Below are positions 29,520 to 38,913 of a stretch of DNA of 64,000 nucleotides, one piece after another. The position numbers and the translations under genes were made by a program. Source of the stretch: Dendrocalamus latiflorus. Its lineage: Eukaryota > Streptophyta > Magnoliopsida > Poales > Poaceae. The stretch is taken from NCBI GenBank assembly GCA_017311315.1, contig CM029612.1:25859572-25923571 (forward strand), given 5' to 3'. The notes beneath the pieces are model-generated. The model did no database searches. It saw nothing but the letters and a program-made list of their open reading frames with translations, and was not told the DNA's origin. Position 1 is the first letter of the stretch. The number at the start of each line of letters is the position of its first letter.

Positions 29520-31811
29520 TCACCAAGCTGGCCACCCCGACTGATGTGGTGGGTCATGAGGCACATTATTCGAAGCCGCCAATTGATTCTGCACAAAGGA
29601 GAAGAGATTGCATGTGTGAGACAAGATTTAAGGTAGGAACATACAAACTTAAACATTCATACTCCACTAGCTCAGGTGAAAGGAACTTGATGCTGACTTG
29701 GAAGTTAGGCCGCAATGCACAAGAGATATGGACTTAAGGTTTTTGTAGTGTGTTCTAACTTGCCCTCAACACAAAAGAGTTTTGCAACTTAGAGACAATC
29801 CTATCAACTTGCCTATAGCTAATCTAAGAAGGTAGAGCTCATACAAGCAAAGCACAAGCGAAAGCAATAAACATGGTAAGTAAAGAGCTCAAGGTAGAGA
29901 AGGCAAACTCACAGGAGTAGTTGCAGGAGGAGGTGGAGGAGGGAATAGCTCCGGTGGCAGAGGTTGACCCATCCTCTCGCCAAGACTTTGCATCCACTGA
30001 AACATCTGCTCCATCCTCTGCCGCTCGGCCTCATTCCTCTGCCGATCGGCCTCCATCCTCGCCGCCATCTCCTCCTGTAGCCTCTTCTCTTCTTCCAGCT
30101 GGGCCTACAATATTTCACCCCAATGTTACAATGCAAAGCAAAGGTATGTAAAAATTAATGAACGACGAATAAAACAGAAATAACCTGGAGTGCCTCCATC
30201 CGGGACTGTGCAGTGTCCGGCCGTGGGCGTATGGCCGGGCTTGAGCTCGTGCTCCTTGCTCGAATCTGGGAGAGAGTGGGAGTAGTGGCCGTGTCGAGTG
30301 TGCTGTCGCCAATCCAGTACCGCCCATGCTTCTTGCCTCCTCCCACCCTCATGACGACTTCTCCATCAAGGTCCTGGGTGCTCAGATCGTACTCTGGCCC
30401 ATGGACCGCCCTTGCCATCGATGTGTACTCACTGAGGCGGCTGTGGACGGTCGCATTGCTGTACACCGAGGGTGGGTCCTCCGGGTTGTAGTCGACGTTG
30501 GACGTCGCCTTGCCCTTGTGGGCCAAAGCCCATGCCTTGAACTGGGAGCAAGGCTGGCCACCATGTGACGACGACTGCGAAAAAAACAGCAAGATGATTA
30601 GAAATTATGCAGAATTGAGCGTTATAATAAAGAAATGAATTCGCGTACCCATGTAGCCGCGAATTCGTCGAGGCTACGGTTGCCTTGATGGTGTGGTGCA
30701 CCTGGCATCATCAAACGCCGCTCCCGGCAAGCGTTGTGCGTCTCCTCCCACTCGGCGGCGCACCACTTGTCCACCATCTGTGCCCAGCACTGGAGATGCT
30801 GGGCGCACCACCACGGAGGCACCTACACGTCATCAAGTATATGACATATAAGAAGATCAAATTAAGCGTACTTAATCTCAGAAAAAATCAGTATTAATGT
30901 TCTATATTTACCTGCATGTATTCTTCCCGGGTCAGCCTCATGTTTCTTGCTTGAGTTTTGTTGATCTTCACTCCAAGGTAGGTAGCGTTGTATGTTATGA
31001 TGGCATGGACGCGCGCCTCGTAATGCATGTCCTTCACGAGTTTATAACAGGCTTTGTGAGCCACACTAGCCGCCTTGGCCTCATATCCCTCCTGGCATCT
31101 GAAGAAATCCTGCATATAGACGCGATGTATCCAGTCATTATTTCAAGAATGTCCAATGAATGCGATGTATTGAGCAATGTAGTGCGAGGAAGACTTACCC
31201 ACAGCTCGGCCGTCACCCACTCCGCCTTGTTGGCGAATACCCTGCCATCCCGATCTGGTAAATCGGGGAAGGCGACGTAGTGGTCCCACATGTAGGCCGG
31301 CTCCTGCCCTCCGCCAAACGCAACCAGGCCAGGGAAGTGTAGCCTGCACAAAAGACCCAGGATGCCATTGACATGGCGTTTGTGATCACCTGCAGCCACA
31401 AGCGTCCAACCCCTGCCCAAGTGATTAAGATAAATTATTAGTTTCTATTGTGATTTTCAACATATCAAATGAAAAAGTAGTGATAACATCTAAAGTTACT
31501 TACCTAGCCCCAGTGGGTCGAATCAGCGGGCGTCTCTCACGAGGTATCGGTCGCCTCGGGAGGGTCGAGGGACCTCGCAACCAGACACCCGACGAACCAG
31601 AGGAAGCGGAACCCCCTGCCGCCTCCTCCTCCTCCTGCTCCTCCTCCTCCTCCTGCTCCTCCTCCCGCTCCCGCTCCTCCTCCCGCTCCCTCTCAAGAGT
31701 GCTCCTGCTCCTCCTGCTCCTCCCGCTCCTCCTACTCCTGCTCCCCGACTGCTCAGCTGCATCGGGCCGTCTTTGGTAAAGCGACCTTACGTTCCTCATA
31801 CCGCCCACCAT
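29520..31811 (-). CDS. TNP1-type (plant transposase Ptta/En/Spm) protein of the CACTA element, seven exons, 514 aa
   Basis: Exons in transcription order: 31811-31504, 31412-31199, 31109-30912, 30822-30649, 30574-30185, 30104-29913 and 29588-29520. All introns are GT-AG, phases match, and the sum is 1545 nt (515 codons including the stop). The N-terminus is Ser/Arg-rich and then strongly Glu/Arg-rich. The middle has GWTLVAAGDHKRHVNGILG, WDHYVAFPDLPDRDGRVFAN, DFFRCQEGYEAKAASVAHKA and the block EWEETHNACRERRLMMPGAP. It ends with a coiled-coil-like Glu/Arg helix (EEEKRLQEEMAARMEADRQR), a proline run and SGWPAW. This order matches plant CACTA TNP1-like proteins, which bind the subterminal repeats and assist TNP2. 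No nonsense or frameshift was seen, so the gene may still be functional. Confidence 0.85.
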
Positions 31812-31932
31812 CTTTGTTCAATCACCTGCAATTAAAAAGAGTAAACCAATAAGCACAGATAAACAAGACGTACTTAGAAAGAGATGCAAAATAAATAAAA
31901 CATAATTAGAAAATAACAAAGTATTACATGTA

Positions 31933-34900
31933 TTAGAAATAATCATCATGATCGGGATTAGCTGGATCATAAGTCTCATCATCACTATCAGCCATGTCCA
32001 TATAATCAACACTATTCGAAGGAGCAATGTTGTCATCACTGTCATTGCCTAAATGTAATCGCTGAAGTAATTCTAAGTCCTTCACATTTTGAACCTCATC
32101 TCCAGCGTCCTCGTCAACAACCCTTTCATTGTCTACTTCCATTCCGATCGCTTCGGTTAAGTCTATCTCGAAACTCCCTTCTAGCCCCTCTTCTTGAAAG
32201 AACTCTCCGTCATATGTGTTTGGGTCAAAGTTGTAATCATCATTGTTTGGGGCAGGTAGTTTACCGTGTGGCGATACCTTGTACACAACATCCCAACCCT
32301 TAAGACGGTCGTCTTTTTGGCACGGGTATGAGAGATAATAAACTTGCGTGGCCTGTTGAGCCACAATATACACATCGTCTCCTGGTAAGACGGATGACTG
32401 TCGAATTTCGACTAGCCCAAGATTAGGGGTCCGTCTCGTTACTTCAGGATCAAACCAATGGCATTTGAATATGACAGGATTAAGAGGTTTGCAACCATGA
32501 AACGTGAGTTCGTATATTTCTTCAATTCTTCCATAATACTCGACCCCATCAAGGCCAGGCGTAAAAACTCCGGTATTTGTGGTTCTTCGATTGGGCCGAC
32601 TCTATGCTTCTTCTTCAGAAATGCTTCGGTTTGTAAGCATCGTACGTGACAACTTATGCGAAATCTTCTCAATTTTTTACCACAGCCTCCACGTATGATA
32701 TCATGACATCTTGACAAATCTAATGATTTTCAGACTTCGTTTGCTTTTTTTAAAATTTAAAAACCATTCGGCCACACGTTCGTGGTCGTGTTTCCTGATC
32801 AAGATGTTCGAAATTCCTTTTCATTTCACAGGTAAGGCCTCAAACCGAGCTGAATAACATGAATATCATTTTTCTACTCATTTTTTCTATTATTTGAATC
32901 ACTTGCAGTTCAAATTTGACTTGATTCAAAAAATTGCTTGAAATGCAATTAATTAATTAAATATAGCAAACACATACAAAAATATACCAAATTTTAACAT
33001 GGAGTACCATATGTTGTATGTGGAGAGTAGAAAAAGTTTGAAGGGTAGGAAAGGAAAAGGTTTTATTTCTTTGCCGAGTGCCATCGTCAACCTGTCTCAA
33101 CTCGGCACTCATAGACGCATCGGTTTGGCCCTGCAAGCTCAAGCAGGATAGTTCGTTATATTATTCGCCTGTACGAGCAACTTGTAATGTCAAACTAAGT
33201 ACGAGCTAAATTGGACAGTACCTTCTGTTTGAACCAAGAAATGAAATCGGGCATTCCATTTCCGGCACCCTGTCTAAGAAGGGTCTCAGCTTCCTGCGGG
33301 GTAGGTTCCCTTGATTCACGCCAGAATTGATGATGAAATTCCTTGCACCAACGAGAAACAAGGGGGTTGGATGCAGAATAGTGACTACTCGAGAACAAGT
33401 TTGTTGACAACTTACCGCATGTACGGCTCCACTTCGGAAAGGTTGTTCAACACATATAGCATGATAGTGCGCCACTCTTCATGTTTCAAGGTCTTGGGGG
33501 TCGCATCACTTGCACTTCTGAGTTGCCCTCGGAAAATGCTGAGGTTCGATTCATTTTCGCCAGCATTGTAACGAGGGGGTGGATTGTGCACGCTAGGAAG
33601 GTTGTCACCATAGTACGTTGTTGTGAAGTTTGACACCTCCTCCAAAATGTATGCCTCTGCAACGGAAGCCTCAATTTTGCATTTATTTTTACATTTAGTT
33701 CGATGAACCTTTAGACATCTCTCAATTGGATAGCACCAACGGCCCTGCACAAGCCCCCCCATTCGTGCCTCATAGGGGAGGTGCAAAATCAAATGCTGCA
33801 TCGGATTGAAGAAGCCGGGTGGAAAGATCTTCTCCAACTTACAGAGCAACACAGGTGCCATTCTTTCCAAGTCTACAATCACGGTCCGAGATAACTCCTT
33901 GGCACAAAGCTGGCGGAAGAAATTGCTCAACTCTGCCAGCACTAGCCAGGCATGCTCAGGGACATAGCCTCGAACCATCACCGGAAGAAGCCGCTCAAGC
34001 CATATGTGGTAGTCATGACTCTTGAGCCCATTGATTCGCATAGTAGATAAGTTCACTCCCCTCCTTAGATTCGCTGCATACCCATCAGGGAACATTAACG
34101 TTTGGAACCATTCTAGTACTTCCCTCCTTTGGGGCCTGGTCAAGACGAATTCGGCCTTAGGCTTTCTCCATGTCCTGCCGCCTCTAGGAGGCTTCATTTC
34201 TTGCTTTGGTCTATCGCATAACATTGCCAAATCCACTCTAGCCTTAATGTTGTCCTTTGCCTTATCAGGAATGTCCATGATTGTTGCCCAAAGTGCCTCG
34301 GCGACATTCTTTTCAGTGTGCATTACATCAATGTTATGTGGAAGAAGAAGGTCATCAAAATAGGGGAGCCTCAACAAGCCCGACTTATGAGTCCATGCAT
34401 GTTGCTCACCATATCCCACAAAACCACCTTCTTCTTGATTGACCTCGAGAGCATCTATCTGAGCACGAACCGCGGCACCGGTCATCATCTGCGGTGCAAG
34501 GTCTATAACTACGACACCTTTCGTAAAGTTCTTGATGTCTCGTCTGAATGCATGGTCAAGATGGAGGAATTGCCACCCTTCAGCAACCAAATGAACTTCA
34601 GAGCTGCCTTGCATACTGGGCATGGGAACTTCCCGTGAACACACCAGCCGTAGAATATCCCATACGCCAGGAAGTCATGCAGGGAGTAGTGGTACCAAAC
34701 ATGCATTTTGAAGTTTCTCTTTGTAGCTCGGTCGTATGTCCATACCCCTTCCTCCCAAGCACGGACCAATTCATCAATCACAGGCTCCATGAACACACCC
34801 ATATTATTCCCCGGGTGTTCAGGAATTATCAACGACAAGAATATGCTCTGTCGTTGGAAGAGGACGCCGGGGGGGGGGGGGAGATTGAGGGGGATAACGA

Positions 34901-35930
34901 ACACGGGCCAACAAGTGTATGGGGCGGCCATCATTCCATAAGGATTGAACCCATCTGTTGCCAGTGCAACACGTACATTACGAGCCTCTAGAGCTTTCTC
35001 ACGATGAATTACATCAAAGTGGGTCCATGCTTCACCATCGGATGGATGTACCAGCTTCTCAGGATTGTATCGACGTCCATTTTTGTGCCATGTCATCTGT
35101 TTCGCGGTTTCCTCTGTCATGTATAGCCGTTGGATCCTTGGTATGAACGGAAGGTACCGTAGGATTTTCACGGCGATCGCAAGCTGCCTCTTCTGACCAT
35201 CACCAGAGTCTACCTCCAGGAACCTAGAGGATCCACACCTTGCACAGTACTTTGCTTCCGCGTGTTCTTTCCTAAATAGGATGCACCCCTTCGGACAAGC
35301 ATGTATCTGCTCATATGGCATCTTAAGTGCACGAAGGAGTTTCTTTGACTCGTACATGCTCTTTGGCAGAATGTGACCCTCCGGAAGCATGCTGCCAAAA
35401 ACTGTCAACATAGCATCGAAGGCGTCTCGACTCACGCTAAACTGGGACTTCAAGGCCATTACGCGTCCAATGCCATCCAGTTGAGAAACCTTCGTCTGGC
35501 CGTGAAGGGGTTTCTGTGCCGCAGACAACATGTCGTAATACGCCTTTGCGGTTGCCTCTGGCTCCTCCTCCCTACGTCCTTCAGCGAAGTGTGCTTCATG
35601 ATAGTCATTTAACATGTCTCCTACCCCGCCATCAGCATCATAATCCTCGACGCGTGGTCTCACGACCTCCTCTCTCATACAATCGGATTCACCGTGGTAG
35701 ATCCACTGGGTATAGTCTGCCGTAAATCCAAACTTGCAAAGATGTTTACCCATGACCTCCTTTGTTTGTCGACGCGTGTTTGCACATCTGTTGCAGGGAC
35801 ACCAAGTGGCACGCGCTCCTTTAACCTTGGCAAATGCTAGTTCCAAGAAAGCATCGGTCTTCTCAATCCATTCATCGGACAACGAACCCTGACTTGAGCG
35901 GCCCATGTACATCCACTCACGGTCATCCAT
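31933..35930 (-). pseudogene. TNP2-type CACTA transposase, broken
   Basis: It starts at ATG 35930 (MDDREWMYMGRSSQGSLSDE). Transposase-associated domain: ATWCPCNRCANTR...LCKFGF. Transposase_21 region: GWCVHGKFPCPVCKAALKF to HNIDVMHTEKNVAEALW. DUF4218: PGFFNPMQHLILHLPYEARM, GRWCYPIERCLK, EASVAEAYILEEV. A C-terminal exon near 33200-33330 reads WRESREPTPQEAETLLRQG. The DUF4216 domain (31933 to about 32600) reads GVEYYGRIEEIYELTFHGC, NPVIFKCHWFDPEV and DDVYIVAQQATQVYYLSYP. Two breaks are visible. One is a frame change with probable short loss near 34565-34575, in the FIWLLKGG / WQFLHLDHAF region. The other is a 602-bp block (32599-33200) inserted between the C-terminal exon and DUF4216, copied from the element's own 5' subterminal DNA. 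The transposase catalyses excision and integration; this copy probably cannot. Confidence 0.93.
32599..33200. repeat. Internal copy of CACTA 5' subterminal DNA inserted in TNP2
   Basis: A direct copy of 37248-37850, offset 4649-4650 with a single one-base indel in a T-run and only a few substitutions. It begins at ...AC/TCTATGCTTC and ends at CAAACTAAGT in both copies. Coding similarity to TNP2 stops at one edge (NLAR at about 33202) and resumes at the other (RPNRRTTNTGVF, about 32599). Confidence 0.93.
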
Positions 35931-36020
35931 CCTCTAACATATCAGGGAGTAATATAAGAATCAAATGCATCTACACGATCTTTCTCCTATCTAATAGGTG
36001 AAGATACGTCCTAATCCCAC

Positions 36021-36219
36021 CCGAGGATGCGTAGATGAGGTTAGTTTCCATGCTCTACTCCTATCCTAGATAGAATTTCGGCAGCACTTCCCGCTGTTCT
36101 CCAAATACACGTCCTGGCAGGGAGATTGTGTATCCGGAGAACAACAGGGAGATGATGCCGAAACTCTGTCACGGATCGGAGTAGACCATGGAAACTAACC
36201 CCATCTACGCATCCTCGGG
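36021..36219. repeat. ~85-bp-arm inverted repeat upstream of TNP2
   Basis: Left arm: CCGAGGATGCGTAGATGAGG and onward through TTTCGGCAGCA. Right arm, reverse-complemented: CCGAGGATGCGTAGATGGGG and onward through TTTCGGCATCA. The loop is about 30 bp and contains GTCCTGGCAGGGAGATTGTG. It sits 90-290 bp upstream of the transposase ATG inside the CACTA element. A transcript through it would form a long hairpin. Confidence 0.88.
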
Positions 36220-36778
36220 CTGTCCAAAAAACGTGGACAATTCGAAACAGATACGGTTATAGATATGCAAAGATCTGCATATTTCCAACCGTATCTCTTT
36301 CGAACGGGAGACGCCTAACTAGGTTACGTAATCTATGAACATGAATAAATAGCTGAACTGTAAACCGAGCAAGGAAAAGGGTAACTCACAGCACGTAGAT
36401 TGTCTATGTGGGAAGACAAGCTGTCGGAGCCGAGGGAGACGTCCACGGCTCCAACCCGAGAAGCAGAGGTACACTGCGCAGTCGGGAGCCCAGGAACCGA
36501 TCTTAGCCAAGGCGGCGGCGGTGGACAGTGCAGGAGCTGTCGGGCGGGGGAGGCGTCGGGCGGCGGGCGGCCGCGAGGGCCGGGCTGGCCGCGGCAGTCG
36601 ACGCGGTGGCCGGGGCGGCGGCCAGGCGCAACCGGGCGGCGGCGGGGGCGGGGACGGCGCGGCGTGGCGGGCGCGGCGGCGGGCGTGCGGGGCGCGCGGG
36701 GCGCGCGGGGGCGGGGCGGCGGGCTGTGTTTGTTGCGTGTGTGAGCGCGGCCGCGGGGAAACGTTTTGTTTGTGTTGT

Positions 36779-36905
36779 TTGCCGAGTGCCCCCGATCTGG
36801 CACTCGGCAAAGCCCTCCTCCTTTGCTGAGTGCCCCCGATCTGGCACTCGGCAAAGCCCTCCTCCTTTGCCGAGTGTCGCCCACAAGGCACTCGGCAAAG
36901 ATTTT
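36779..36905. repeat. CACTA subterminal-type repeats (inner 5' cluster)
   Basis: Six copies of TTTGCCGAGTG or its inverse alternate with CCCCCGATCTGG and similar spacers in the element's 5' half. They follow a very GC-rich stretch (36480-36760) that probably belongs to the 5' leader of the element's transcript. Confidence 0.85.
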
Positions 36906-37247
36906 TTTTAATAAAACTTTCTTTCCTCTCTTTCTTTTCCATAACGTGTTTTACAAATTTGTTCGAATGTACTTTGAAAATACCTTGTCAAATTCACTCA
37001 ACAATGCATATTCGATGCTTCTACGAATATTAGACCATTATTTCATGCAGTTATAGCTCAAATTCAATTTATATCAATTAAAATTCTATAATTGCAGTTT
37101 AAAAATTAAAATTATCAAACGGATCCAAAAAATTACCAAAATTTCACATGAAACAATCTCTGTTGTCTATTGACTATACAAAAAGTTTTGTAGTCAAACC
37201 ACAATTCGACCGTCACTTTGACTCCAAATCTTACCGGATCCTTCTCA

Positions 37248-37850
37248 ACTCTATGCTTCTTCTTCAGAAATGCTTCGGTTTGTAAGCATCGTACGTGACA
37301 ACTTATGCGAAATCTTCTCAATTTTTTACCACAGCCTCCACGTATGATATCATGACATCTTGACAAATCTCATGATTTTCAGACTTCGTTTGCTTTTTTT
37401 AAAATTTAAAAACCATTCGGCCACACGTTCGTGGTCGTGTTTCCTGAACAAGATGTTCGAAATTCCTTTTCATTTCACAGGTAAGACCTCAAACCGGGCT
37501 GAATAACATGAATATCATTTTTCTACTCATTTTTTTCTATTATTTGAATCACTTGCAGTTCAAATTTGACTTGATTCAAAAAATTGCTTGAAATGCAATT
37601 AATTAATTAAATATAGCAAACACATACAAAAATATACCAAATTTTAACATGGAGTACCATATGTTGTATGTGGAGAGTAGAAAAAGTTTGAAGGGTAGAA
37701 AAGGAAAAGGTTTTATTTCTTTGCCGAGTGCCATCGGCAACCTGTCTCAACTCGGCACTCATAGACGCATCGATTTGGCCCTGCAAGCTCAAGCAGGATA
37801 GTTCGTTATATTATTCGCCCGTACGAGCAACTTGTAATGTCAAACTAAGT
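37248..37850. repeat. Source copy of the 602-bp CACTA duplication
   Basis: This 5' subterminal segment is repeated within TNP2 at 32599-33200. It includes one TTTGCCGAGTG motif near 37721 with a partial inverse at 37751. The flanks differ from those of the inner copy: TTCTCA on the left and TCTAACGG on the right. Confidence 0.9.
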
Positions 37851-37889
37851 TCTAACGGCGACGGCTGATCTCTAACGGACGGCGGTTGG

Positions 37890-38119
37890 TGCCGAGTGTT
37901 TTCTTTTTGCCGAGTGTTTTCTTGGAAGCACTCGGCAAAGATCTTCTTTTGCCGAGTGTCTAATCTGCAGCACTCGGCAAAGAGATTTTTTGCCGAGTGT
38001 TTTATTTTCGCCGAGTGTCCCCGTGGAGGCACTCGGCAAAGTGGTTGTTTACCGAGTGTCCGATAAATTGCACTCGATAAAACTCTAGACACTCGGCATA
38101 TAGCAGCTTTCCGGTAGTG
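37890..38119. repeat. CACTA 5' subterminal repeat zone
   Basis: Paired TTTGCCGAGTG / CACTCGGCAAA motifs with slight decay (GACACTCGGCATA near the end), closing with the terminal CCGGTAGTG. Confidence 0.92.
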
Positions 38120-38122
38120 AAC

Positions 38123-38400
38123 AGAATGATTTCTTCGCTTCAATTACCAGAAAGAGGCATTCAAGCAGTATTTAAGAGAACAACGGCTGATTAATTAGCT
38201 TGTTGAGCTGCAGCCGGCCTTGGATCTCGTCGACGATTGCATCGGACTTGTCGGCCCTGAGATACTGGCTGGTGATGCAATATAATACACGACGAGCCCC
38301 GTTCGCCGGCGACTAAGCACACGCCGTCTCCGAAGTCGCCGAACGTCGGAAGCGGAACGGTGTTCTCCAGGCTCGTCACGCGTGCTTGCTTAGCGAAGGT
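38123..38400 (-). other. Unidentified coding-like segment beside the CACTA insertion
   Basis: On the minus strand about 38379-38191 reads VTSLENTVPLPTFGDFGDGV and on to CLVAGERGS. An overlapping frame reads QYLRADKSDAIVDEIQGRLQ and LNKLIN. GC content and codon-like composition differ from the AT-rich surroundings. Two good frames overlapping suggest a frameshift or a splice. No family was recognised. Together with the segment at 28.6 kb it may be a disrupted gene. Confidence 0.3.
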
Positions 38401-38913
38401 CGGGCCCTCTGGTAGGCTAATTTAACAAACAAAAATATGCATCCTGAAGCATATATCTCCGACTCCGATATCTGACTGGACGTTGATGAATAGGATCCAG
38501 TATCTTTATTTATTTCTATTAGCTAGGGAGGAGATCACGTACTACGCGCCACGATTTGCCATACAGATTGTATTGGATATATATAGCAAACGTACGTATA
38601 ACTAATTTTCTATGGACTCGTCTCACATGTATCAGGGTTGTATTTAGTATATATGTCCCGTTTCATACCTTAAAATTAGAGCTGTACAATACGATGTCCT
38701 AATATAATCCGATCAATCTTTACTGTTATAATTTAAACCTATTAGGATATATGGTATACGTTTTTTCTCCTTTGTCACCTCTTAGCGTGATAATTTCTAA
38801 CCCACTTTGTGACTTCTTTTTCTAGCCCTTGACGAGAAAATAGTGGGTCCTTTTGCCACTGCTTTCATAAGAGAAAATAGTCTTGACAAGAAGCATGCAA
38901 ATTAAACGAGCAA
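38401..38913. other. AT-rich 3' flank of the NPF gene
   Basis: No ORF or repeat recognised. It lies directly downstream of the minus-strand transporter gene and should hold its 3' UTR and terminator. Confidence 0.4.

Larger units (their letters stand above)
28777..38119 (-). mobile_element. Full-length CACTA (En/Spm) transposon, 9343 bp, TSD AAC
   Basis: The left end begins CACTACCGGGCTCAGCAGC. The right end, reverse-complemented, begins CACTACCGGAAAGCTGCTA. The 3-bp duplication AAC flanks both ends (28774-28776 and 38120-38122). Subterminal zones hold many TTTGCCGAGTG / CACTCGGCAAA repeats in both orientations. Two genes lie on the minus strand: a TNP2-type transposase (31933-35930) and a TNP1-type gene (29520-31811). 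This is the standard two-gene CACTA layout, so the 5' end of the element is at 38119. Confidence 0.97.

Noticed and set aside
36319..36942. Pro/Ala/Arg-rich ORFs on both strands in the CACTA 5' region
   Set aside because: Very GC-rich leader sequence gives open frames on both strands with low-complexity peptides. No consistent exon structure.
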